Source of the DNA: Angiostrongylus vasorum
Lineage: Eukaryota; Nematoda; Chromadorea; Rhabditida; Metastrongylidae
Reading direction: 5' to 3'
DNA length: 64,000 bases
Assembly: GCA_018806985.1 (NCBI GenBank)
Contig: JADANN010000169.1
Coordinates: forward strand, 62,001-126,000
The notes under the pieces are model-generated. The model made no database searches. It was not told the origin of the DNA and worked only from the letters and a program-made list of their open reading frames with translations. Positions 56,701 through 64,000 of the stretch are shown here, one piece after another (position 1 is the first letter of the stretch; each line of letters starts with the position of its first letter). A program made the position numbers and the translations under genes.

Positions 56701-59017
56701 ACGGATTATTACGTTCCTAGTGGATTTCGCTGCAAAACTAGTACGATACGTGGGTCTTTCCTGTACGAAATACTGGTAAGAAAACGAAAAAGATCGTAGC
56801 AAACCTTCTCAGTGATATCGTCTTCAGCGCACGATATGCCTCTTTTGCTTTTTCATTCTCCTCATGATTTGTCTCATTGAAGCGCACCCACGGCTTTTCA
56901 GCATGGGACCTGAAATTGTCAATTGGGTTAGGGACGCAGAGGAGCTGCTCATATTTTAATTTGATTTCGTGTGAAATTCTAATTTTCGAAACTCTTTGCA
57001 ACCTCGTCCATTGTTTTTCTTGTAAAAGGGGAAACGTATACGTTCATACGACTACAACACTGTTTTCTGCTTACCAGTAAAAGAAATCAAAGAGAAGGAA
57101 AGCTGTATAAAAAGTGATAAATAAACGGGCAAAAAATCAAACACATTCGAAAATTTAAGGAAAAGTAGTGAACAACTACATTTTCGAAAGAAAGTGAAGA
57201 AATTTGATAAATTCATCTCTCAAAGGCAATATATCTTTATCCCTCATCAGATTTAGAAAGAGGTGCTAACTCTAGGCGTTTACCGTAACCAATAGGTAAT
57301 ACTTCCCAACGGTTTACCGCCTCATCGTGGCACCAGGATCCACCACGGTCCTGCTATCAAAGTCGCATGGTGGCAAATCTCCCTCTGATCCACAAGGGCT
57401 GCGACTACCTGTCGTCGTGACGACTTGGGGGCAGACTTTGGCCAGGCTGTGCTCGGAATTCCCGGGAATCACAATGGCTTAACCAACAAGTCTCCGAAAA
57501 ACGGTGATAATGCTGGGGCCCGCACAACTAGTGAGGATGGGCCGTTCAAGTTCAAGTAAGTAAGTAATGAGTAATACAGTCAGTAAGCCATAATTCCACA
57601 ATTTTTCCAATGCTTCATTAGAAAATAACACCGTTTAATGAAAATGCGAATGGAGTATAGAAAAAAAGATAGACGAAAATTTCATGTGTTTAATTACAAT
57701 TTTTTTTTGTTTTTCAAGCTGTACGGAGGATGAGAATTCATGAAACAGACATAGAGCTTGTTCTATAATAGTTGTCTTGTGGATCTACCGTAATTCTACA
57801 ACAAAGTTAGGAGAATAAACTGGCGAAAAATCCTCATTTCTGTAATACGATGCTACAAATTATGCAATGTCACATCTATAACCTGGCCGTAGGAATAGAC
57901 TAAGCGACTTTCCATGGGAAATAACGTCATGGAAGCGAAAAATCCTACAAAATCAGTACCAATAAAATTTTTAATACATTTTAAAAAGTAAGACGTCCGG
58001 TAAAATCAAAATTGGGCTATTACTAAAACGTAAGCATTATTCACAATTGAGTAAAAAATGTTGTTAAAGAGAAAGAATGTGTCAATTTACTCTGAAAAAT
58101 GAAAAGAACAGCACTGCAGAAACCTCATGCTACGGTCAAACTAATGTTGTACTTGTCAACTATCGCCAAATCCCATCTGGACCTTCTTATTCTATGGCCA
58201 AAAAATAATTGATTTTTTTTCCAGAAAAAAAACACCCGTAGAAACGTCTCACGCGACAGAACTCGTTACAAGTGTTCTCGGCTATACGTGCATTTTCTTA
58301 AGAGCTTGCCGTTATGTAATTGAAACTCACGACTTTCTCAAGCATTTGTGCTTTTTTGCTGCAATACTCAATTCCAATAATCCTTAAGCCATGGACTCTA
58401 GGAGATTTAGCAGATAATAGAGACTTTAGTGCATATGCAGAGCATTCACATCAAATGCAGAGAAGACGTTTTCCACTCGTTGTCATTATGACTTCAAGAA
58501 TTCTCCGCTTCTCATCAATCCTACTTATAATCAACGCTTACTGAACTTTGATCGCATATAAGTCTTAAGAGTACACATGGACAACAACTTTAGCATCTTC
58601 ATGCCACTAGGTCATGTAGCAGCTCATCAGCACGACGATGACCCGGCAAATGTTAATTTATGAAATTGGGTTTCGACAACTAACGTTGGATTTAAACTTG
58701 TACCTTCAAAATGGCATACCTCAGCTCAAAACACAGTTCATCAATCGAAATAAAACCCATTAGGATCTAACATCTTTCCCAACAAAAAACAAGTTTGTTT
58801 TTTCTTCCAGGAACAGAGAACTCAAAAAAATCGGATCACTGCCTCATGACAGTCATCAGACAAATAGATTTAATGGTTGACTATGTGCACAACGATGCTT
58901 ACCCAGTTGATACGTCGATGTTGATGAACACATACTCGCCCGATGTCGCCATGCCGAGTTCGTGGGCGGCAAGCATGATTTCGCGTACCGTATCCGGCGA
59001 AGCGCATAGTATGATTA
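39094..59017 (-). CDS. gcy-28: Receptor guanylyl cyclase, GCY-28/natriuretic-receptor type; 23 exons, 5' incomplete
   Basis: This single-pass membrane receptor should make cGMP from GTP when its ectodomain is engaged. Exons (minus strand, 5' to 3') are 58903-59017, 56805-56909, 50641-50737, 49662-49797, 49483-49574, 48730-48852, 48210-48293, 47866-48052, 45182-45328, 44982-45063, 44334-44434, 44071-44139, 43553-43677, 42707-42851, 42275-42364, 41988-42069, 41670-41825, 40641-40738, 40427-40521, 40183-40348, 39811-40000, 39348-39605 and 39094-39266. They total about 970 codons. All introns are GT-AG and phases agree at every junction, except one extra base in the transmembrane exon. About 200-250 N-terminal residues, including the signal peptide, are missing and were not found up to 64000. 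The gcy-28 name rests on family knowledge and resemblance, not on a search. Confidence 0.93.
40427..43677 (-). CDS. gcy-28: Cyclase: kinase-homology domain (7 exons)
   Basis: Blocks in order: VAIKKL (the strand-3 lysine), [62 protein letters not shown] (catalytic loop), VTDFGLHGL (DFG), [28 protein letters not shown], and [20 protein letters not shown]. The glycine-rich loop is absent and the catalytic loop has HGR in place of the kinase HRD (HGN in typical receptor cyclases). This is the inactive kinase fold that restrains the cyclase until ATP and ligand bind. The HGN comparison is established family knowledge. A (TA)n microsatellite sits in the 162-bp intron before exon 41670-41825, and a family B repeat lies in the intron at 42852-43552. 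Confidence 0.92.
41860..41933. repeat. TA dinucleotide microsatellite in a cyclase intron
   Basis: About 74 bp of uninterrupted (ta)n, starting 35 bp upstream (in gene sense) of the acceptor of exon 41670-41825. It occupies nearly half of the 162-bp intron. Confidence 0.97.
43091..43470 (+). repeat. SINE-like family B, copy 4 (intronic)
   Basis: From cctcccaacggtttactgcc to gggccatccaagtatctaag. It is inserted in a cyclase intron, antisense to the gene, and leaves the neighbouring splice sites intact. Confidence 0.86.
44071..48052 (-). CDS. gcy-28: Cyclase: long basic intracellular linker (5 exons)
   Basis: Residues after the membrane read [20 protein letters not shown], the usual start of the cytoplasmic side. 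A lysine-rich run ([14 protein letters not shown]), a serine stretch ([10 protein letters not shown]), [30 protein letters not shown] and [17 protein letters not shown] follow. The linker is about 195 residues, clearly longer than the roughly 80 in vertebrate natriuretic receptors. RKFS, RKKSS and RKLS look like basophilic kinase sites. In vertebrate homologues phosphorylation in this neighbourhood controls activity. The donor of exon 45182-45328 is an unusual GTTGTT. A family A SINE lies in the intron upstream of 44434. Confidence 0.88.
44548..44829 (-). mobile_element. SINE family A, copy 14 (intronic)
   Basis: Tail ataaaggataaaggataaag at the left and reverse head ctgagctacacgcgccac at the right. 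Sense orientation within a cyclase intron. Confidence 0.87.
45538..45735 (+). mobile_element. SINE family C, copy 8 (intronic)
   Basis: Head ccgcggtgcagtgtgtaatg, B box tggttcgattcgg, body gttgtggttgtatctcacat, tail gtagaaaataaaaggtcaac. Confidence 0.78.
46711..46911 (-). mobile_element. SINE family A, copy 15 (internally deleted)
   Basis: Tail side gataaagctctcgctgttta and reverse head accgcgctacatgcgccc. About 70 bp of body are missing. Confidence 0.78.
47113..47389 (+). mobile_element. SINE family A, copy 16
   Basis: Head aggacgcgtgtagcgcaatg, body, tail tcaacgctgcgagctctatt. It lies about 200 bp from copy 15 in opposite orientation. Confidence 0.85.
48210..48293 (-). CDS. gcy-28: Cyclase: transmembrane exon, with a one-base frame conflict
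   Basis: Most of the exon encodes [20 protein letters not shown] and VFFWR, one clear membrane helix. Its 3' end (phase 2) fits the next exon ([20 protein letters not shown]). Its 5' end must continue phase 0 from the previous exon (CPK), but in that phase the exon reads GYP and then shifts. One extra base within 48284-48288 (run ccccT on the minus strand) accounts for this. Without it the protein reads GYPLHVY, the arrangement I expect in this family. I see no alternative small exon in the 436-bp upstream intron that would fix the phase. Confidence 0.85.
48730..59017 (-). CDS. gcy-28: Cyclase: C-terminal half of the ligand-binding ectodomain (6 exons)
   Basis: The exons encode part of an ANF-receptor (periplasmic-binding-like) domain. 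The text includes [20 protein letters not shown], then [92 protein letters not shown] and [17 protein letters not shown] and similar sequons are potential N-glycosylation sites. The final exon ends in [11 protein letters not shown], a short cysteine-containing segment before the membrane. The introns are large (2.0 and 6.1 kb) and hold a nested PLE, several SINEs and two trinucleotide microsatellites. The first exon starts in the middle of a codon, so at least one upstream exon exists. Confidence 0.92.
49090..49245 (-). mobile_element. SINE family C, copy 9 (intronic)
   Basis: Tail side ttcatggcaggatacgatgt, reverse B-box-like ccccgaacccgcgatta, and reverse head gtgctatccgccataccaac. Confidence 0.7.
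49295..49440 (+). mobile_element. SINE family C, copy 10 (intronic)
   Basis: Head ctactggtgtgctggatagc and ggattcgaaggaa (B-box-like), then ctcatatctcaggatccttg. It forms an inverted pair with copy 9 and ends about 40 bp from the end of exon 49483-49574. Confidence 0.7.
50080..50460 (-). repeat. SINE-like family B, copy 5 (intronic)
   Basis: From tggatacttggatggcccgt to gaggcggtaaaccgctggca. Confidence 0.86.
51445..51501 (-). ncRNA. Hammerhead-ribozyme-like motif, left arm
   Basis: On the minus strand: GTC (51496-51498), stem I AACTTG...CAGGTT (six pairs including one wobble), CTGAGGA (51470-51476), a weakened stem II, GAAA (51452-51455), then CGTCAGC. Stem I is the best paired in the window. 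Confidence 0.65.
51889..52626 (+). pseudogene. PLE ORF fragment: RT C-terminus, connector and GIY-YIG
   Basis: An open frame of about 245 codons lacks RT motifs upstream of the thumb. It carries [80 protein letters not shown] and [18 protein letters not shown] one-base shift inside the GIY-YIG domain ends it at 52626, while the matching text continues in another frame. The first ~16 codons lie in the inverted arm and are not native. Confidence 0.88.
53041..53097 (+). ncRNA. Hammerhead-ribozyme-like motif, right arm
   Basis: GCTGTC (53041-53046) with predicted cleavage after the C. Stem I AACCTG...CAGGCT runs to 53065, CTGAGGA is at 53066-53072, stem II GGCG/CGCC with loop aaatc, GAAA at 53087-53090, then CGTCAGC. 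Stem III is short and partly mismatched, as in minimal hammerheads described from PLEs. Confidence 0.7.
53731..53826. repeat. TTA trinucleotide microsatellite
   Basis: About 95 bp of (tta)n with a few act interruptions. A second, shorter tract lies at 54196-54255 after a family C SINE. Confidence 0.95.
53875..54196 (+). mobile_element. SINE family C tail plus copy 11
   Basis: The segment 53875-53950 is a family C tail (ccttgtggttgtatttcaca). The segment 53960-54196 is another copy with A-box-like tggtgtagtggatagc and B box gggttcgaggc. Both adjoin TTA microsatellites. Confidence 0.7.
54250..54625 (-). repeat. Dispersed repeat family D, copy 2
   Basis: Matches 26700-27050. It ends in tcgaaccagcaccgtgctcg then actaccactgtgctatctt, a reversed tRNA-like head, so family D is probably also a SINE. 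Confidence 0.72.
55159..55392 (+). mobile_element. SINE family A, copy 18 (intronic)
   Basis: Head ggggcgtgcagcccagtgat, B-box-like ggttcgatcccc, family body. The tail is eroded after 55390. Confidence 0.78.
57302..57568 (+). repeat. SINE-like family B, copy 6 (intronic)
   Basis: cttcccaacggtttaccgcc to gggccgttcaagttcaagta, then a short (agta)n run. An internal piece near the 5' side is deleted. It preserves the tandem AGTA tail best. Confidence 0.86.
57570..58900. other. Cyclase intron, otherwise featureless
   Basis: AT-rich intronic sequence between exons 58903-59017 and 56805-56909, outside the family B copy. No further exon with ectodomain-like text was seen. Confidence 0.4.
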
Positions 59018-61320
59018 CTGTAAAACAGAGATCAATCAGCTGATAATGAAACGTTTTAAAGATTTAAACACTGAATCCAGTTTTCTAAAACATATGTTCT
59101 TCTACTGATCATGCAACTTGAATAGCTGTTCGCTTTCGAACAACTACAAAAACCTTTCAACATCCACTCATAGTTACAACAAGAATCTAAAAGTAAGTCT
59201 TTAGTTTACTTTTTACGTATCCTTTAGTACATTACATATTTTTTTAGTGTAATAGTTAGTTCAAATGGATTGGAAAAGCTAAGAAGTGGCATGCAGCCCT
59301 GAAAAAGACCTCCTAAATCGGAAACGATTAGGAGCGAAATTTCAGTTCACACATGAAACTGATAGAAAAATCAGAACTAGATATGTAGTAAAAAAAACAT
59401 CTTCTATATTTAAGTAATTCTAAAACGGTTCGGATATAAGCATAAGAAGGTGTCCATTACTCTGTTGTTTCGTAACAAAGTTGGGAAGTTCAGAAAATCT
59501 ACAGTTTTCTCAGTTTTACCTAAACGCAAGCGATTCGTCACAACGTGCTGCTCCGAGTTCTACTATCTCAGCAACCTTCAGTTTGCATTCCATATAGAAC
59601 ATTGACATTATAATACGAAAAGGCAGTAAATAAAAGTTAAGATATTGAGATTCGTCACTTTGTCAGCTATCGGATGGCTCTTACATGCTGGGCCTTTATG
59701 TGCAGGTTCTCATTGCAAAATCTAACTAAACTAGAAAGAATTGGAAAACAACGGCGAAGAGAAAAAAAGTTCATAAGGCGATTTTAGAAATACGAGAACG
59801 ATAATTCATTCAATCCAATGAACCTGAAGCATGGGTGAGCTTGTCAAATGACGGTGAATAATTAGAGTTCCAAAAAAGCTGGCCTTGCTTAATTAGTTAC
59901 CCGAAAAACTGTTCGTCTAGCTATCCTCTTATTTCCACGGTTTTTCGAGGATTTTTACTGCAGTAAGACTCTCTGGCAGCCCTTAATTCCGCTGAAACCT
60001 CACTCCAAGCACTCAGTAAAATCATTTAACTAATCAAGATTTAAAAGTGGAAAGTCCTTCCTAATCAGTTTCTGAGCCCCAGCACTTTTTTTTGACAGTG
60101 TTCGCCAATTGGTTGAATGTTGACTATTCATGCATATCGCTCCCATAAATGCATTTGCTTGCATTTCGCATTGTAAGGTGTAGGAAGTATACCAATTGAT
60201 CCCCACTATGGATGGTTACTAAGCTTACGGAGTTTAAAGGAAGACACGTAAGCAACAGTGCGTCGGTTTCTCCTCCTACAGCTGATTCTAACTTAGAATA
60301 TTATCATTGAAGAGCAGAATTCGATTCGAAGTACATTATTCACTTTGAAATGACAGATACTGAAGAGAGCATTTAGCTGGCTTTAATCCCTTTCTTTTAA
60401 AAAGTTGTTATTCTATAATAATTGTACAAACTGCTTCAGAGGGTTATATTCACTTCACTTTGTGTACCAATTCGAGATAAAGTCCTTTACCACTGCAAGG
60501 GAACGACGTTTTCATAGGAAGAATAATAGAATAAGGCATGGATAAAGGGAGACTCGATAAGTAACGAAGTGCAACATACGTTGAGGATTAAAATCAACTT
60601 ACGAATATGCATATTAAACAAGTAAATATACTGGATACAAAATGTTCTACTAGTTTTTCATATTACACTGATAACAAACTTCGTTTCTACATCCCTATTA
60701 GCGAAGCGGAAATAATGGTAGTCGATTCACATCACTTTTTACTCCTATAGAAATGTCTGTGAGAGACATCAAAGTACGGTATCTCCGTCATCTAAGGGCT
60801 GGTTGACGTTCGGATTGCTATATCCTCTCAATCCCTGAATCGGCACAGCATTCAAGCTCTCACATGAATACTTGGAATGACATCATTCTGAATAGAATTA
60901 GACACAGCCAATGAGCCGAGTCGATACGTTGCTCGCCGTCTAGAAGGCAAATTCTGGTTAACGCTTCGCTACAAGAAAATTGCTTAACTTCACTGGTGAT
61001 AATTAAGGACTCTTACATAAATATGACCCATCTCTAATATTTATACCCAAATCGTTTACCAGGCCGAAAAAAATCGAGCCATGATGTACATAGCGCGTTA
61101 GGACTCGCTGAACCATTACGATATACCAAATTAACGAAGAGGTTGACATTTCTATCTAATATCTAAGTATTCTATATCTAAGACGCCGCTTAAGGTAAAC
61201 GTCATTAAGTAGAACTCGGCGAGAAATCCATGCTTATCTTGTCGCCAAAGGCAGCAGAAATAATAAGTCCTTTACTATAGGTTATAATAGTTAGTTATAA
61301 TATATAATAATAGGTTCCAT
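59018..61320. other. Upstream flank or intron of the cyclase; no exon recognised
   Basis: The sequence should include an intron of the cyclase, because exon 58903-59017 begins within a codon. A family C tail remnant is at 59560-59645 (atacgaaaaggcagtaaata). No ectodomain-like coding text was found on the minus strand. Confidence 0.4.
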
Positions 61321-61325
61321 CTTAC

Positions 61326-61714
61326 TTGATATTTACTTCAACGGCTCGTCCTCACTGGCTGTGCGGGCCACAGCATAATCTCCATGTTTCGAAGATTTGC
61401 TGGTTAAGCCATTATGGTTCTCTGGAGTCCCGAGGTTAGCCTGGCCAAAGTCTGTCCCAGGTCTTCACCACCACAGGCAGTGGCAGCCCTTGCAGATCAG
61501 AGGGAGATTTGCCACAATGCGACTTTGGTACCAGGATGGTGGTAGATCCTGGTATTGGTTTACTCTTAACAAGGCTTCCTGATGGAAACTCCGGACTCCT
61601 TCTCAGCTTGGGAGACCCTACCAGGTGGATGAATCCCGCCGCTGTACATCGCAGCCCGACACCCAGGAATACGTCCAGCCACGATAAAGCGGTAAACCGT
61701 TGCGAGGATAGGTT
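61326..61714 (-). repeat. SINE-like family B, copy 7
   Basis: From ttgatatttacttcaacggc to gataaagcggtaaaccgttg. Full-length. Confidence 0.85.
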
Positions 61715-61719
61715 CCCTA

Positions 61720-64000
61720 GTTGAAAATAATAAGTTCTGTACTAAAAGTACAAGGCTCTGCACATCTGTCAATGAAATGTAGCCTCTAGGTAACTCTGAC
61801 ATGTGACATGGCCGAATATTGATTTCGTTACTGCTTTTTCAAGCTTATATACTGGGCGATTAGGCATTCTTCACATCTAGACATAAGGTAGTAAAGATCA
61901 CCACCACACTTTAGCGTTAACTAAACAATGATTTCATATTGTTCCTGGTTTGATGCCGCCGTAAATTCAGTGCGTTTTCGTAACACAACACAAAAAATTG
62001 AATAAGAATGTGACACTTTTGACTTCTTAGAATACGCAGCTAGGTGAAGTAAGGTGATAGTCACTATTGAGACATTACAAATTGGTCTAAGTTATCCAGA
62101 AGCATCGTGACACGAGTATTTCGTCAAAGAAAATCGGCAACTATAAGTCCACATTCACTTCAAACCTTAGTGGAAGCAGATTTTTCCCAAATAACGATCA
62201 GAGATTGAGTGTCGACCGCAGAAGACAATTGATTGACATGTGGTCTCAAAACACATAGCAATGCATAACCAGCTGCTGCTGGTGAAACAAATCTGGGTCC
62301 ATATGATTCATCTTTTCCTTAGAAAAATCACTCACAATAAATTGTTTTTCACAATGCAATTGTATTTCTGGAAACATGCAAGACTAGATTAAGCAAATTA
62401 TTCAGTGCTGCGTGAACTTTGGTATAATCCAAGGTTCACATACATCAGTTCGTCTTAAGATGCATATCGATTGCTGCCGTAGCATTCTGCACTAGTGAGG
62501 ACAGAGTTTGCGACAATCATGGACAATAACCCGATCCCTTACTTAGGCTTCTTTGTCCGGTTTCATAAAGGTCTCCATAATAAGCGCTTTACTACGGGTC
62601 ACAATACACTACTAGCCAATAGCAGTTGACTTCTGAATGTCCTTCCGTTCTCTTCACACTGATGCCAGGCGGTCATCTGCTAACCAGAAACAGTAGTTGT
62701 CGACATCAATTCGTTGTCATCCATAGTCCTATCATGACGCAGCTGAGCACACATCAACGGATACACAATGACAATTTTGTTGAGCATAAAAGGTGCTGGG
62801 TAAAGTTTCTCAGGAATTTTGCAGACGTCTAAGTGTCCGTCGTTATTACGAAAAGAGATAGGGTGACTTTCGTACGAAGTACGTCTTTACCAGTAACAAA
62901 TTAACTATTAAAACATATCGATTGTGGTTTGGTTTCCGTTATACAGCCAGCGTTTGACAGCACTAGAGGAACTTTGCATACTTTCGAGAAAAAAGTCCAT
63001 GATATGGAATTTTGTTTCTCATCTTGAGAAATGCGCATCTAACACGTAAATCTGATTAAGGTGAAGGGAAAAAATAGCAAAACATGCTGAAAAAACGGAA
63101 GGCGATCGAATTCCCTTCTCGTTTAAACACTTCGTTCTCATTACAACCAATTATAGCTTGAAGCTTATTTAATATCTCATAACAGGAAACACCCTGGTTG
63201 TGTGCCTAAGGCAAATCATGTAATGGCGCGATTAGTACGTTCTGACAAGTGTCGATAACACACTGACATCGACAACGATTAAACCACAACAACAACGAGT
63301 CGCACACCCTCTCCTACTTCACATTATTTTTATGAAAATAAGCAAAAAAAGAACTGCCCAACTCGTTTTTATTCAGCACTACAGAAAAACCTCAAAGGAG
63401 AGGACAGAGAGACAGAGAGACAGAGAGAGAAAGGGGGGAGGAAAGGAGGATAGAGAAAGATGAAGGAAGCACAAAAAGAAAGCAGATGATGAGGGCAAAA
63501 AAATTGAAGGTGAAGAAATCAATAATTTGACCCGATTTCTGAAAACAAAAGTATATGGCGTAGAAGGAAAGGATACGAGTAACCTCTATTCATGTTTTCA
63601 GCTATTTTCAACTGATTGAGAAAACGATACGATCTGATTACTTGTGCTTCCAACCTATGCATGATGGTGCTCAACATTTCTAATGAAATAAGCAGCTTCT
63701 TAAGCCTGTTGATAATATTCTGGGCTTCTTCTCTGATCTAATGATAGAGTTCAAATTGAAGTCTCGTGAAATATACATTAAACATGTTTCACCACCATGA
63801 CCATAAAAAAGCCTCCCAATCAATGTTTTTGCATGATTAAGTAAAGCCTTCCCCTATGTGACGGAAATCAAACCCTTTTTGCACAGAAAGTGTGACAAAC
63901 ACTCAACAATCAACTGCCAATTTGATCTAATGACGTTGACGAAAAACACCAGCCACAAATGGTAATACTTAAGAGCATAGAATTGTACTTCGTAATCAGC
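61720..64000. other. No recognisable gene; purine-rich tract at 63.4 kb
   Basis: The strand 63395-63525 is almost pure purine (gagagacagagagacagaga and following). A 69-codon open stretch on the minus strand at 63531-63738 is noted as a finding only. No other feature recognised. Confidence 0.4.

Noticed and set aside
58795..59043. 82-codon plus-strand open frame
   Set aside because: It is antisense to the cyclase ectodomain exon 58903-59017.
1..64000. Bacterial or phage-type defence or secretion systems, CRISPR arrays
   Set aside because: Introns, SINEs, LINEs and PLEs show that this is eukaryotic DNA. No regularly spaced direct repeats were found.

Overview
This is nuclear DNA of a multicellular eukaryote. 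It is AT-rich and dominated by transposon debris, with one real gene visible. A many-exon, nematode-type receptor guanylyl cyclase and an RTE-type LINE of the kind I associate with hookworms point to a clade V parasitic nematode (Ancylostoma/Necator-like). That assignment is inference from family resemblance, not a search result. No bacterial operon, CRISPR array, rRNA gene or functional tRNA gene was seen.

Layout. 0.3-2.7 kb (+): decayed Penelope-like element (PLE) with reverse transcriptase, a tandemly duplicated GIY-YIG region and a hammerhead-like ribozyme near its 3' end. 4.4-7.6 kb (-): nearly full-length but frameshifted RTE-type LINE. 9-38 kb: repeats and apparently unique noncoding DNA. 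It contains about 16 copies of a tRNA-derived SINE (family A), a SINE-like family with an RTE-like 3' tail (B), a second tRNA-derived family (C), PLE fragments, a second PLE subfamily with a clear target-site duplication (25.3-26.3 kb), RTE tail fragments, and a long CA microsatellite (28.8 kb). 39.1-59.0 kb (-): 23 exons of a receptor guanylyl cyclase resembling C. elegans GCY-28 and vertebrate natriuretic peptide receptors, with repeats in its introns. 59-64 kb: mainly featureless; the missing N-terminal exons were not found there and probably lie beyond the right edge.

The cyclase reads as a normal single-pass receptor: ligand-binding ectodomain, one membrane helix, an unusually long basic linker, a kinase-homology domain, a coiled-coil linker and a guanylyl cyclase domain whose metal-binding and guanine-specifying residues are present. 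Exon phases agree at every junction except the transmembrane exon, where one extra base breaks the frame. That is either an assembly error or a disabling mutation.

The most interesting mobile-element signal is in the PLEs. One copy sits inside a family A SINE with a 13-bp target duplication and has about 550-bp inverted arms. Each arm carries a hammerhead-like ribozyme core (CTGAGGA, a short hairpin, then GAAA). Related cores recur in the other PLE copies.
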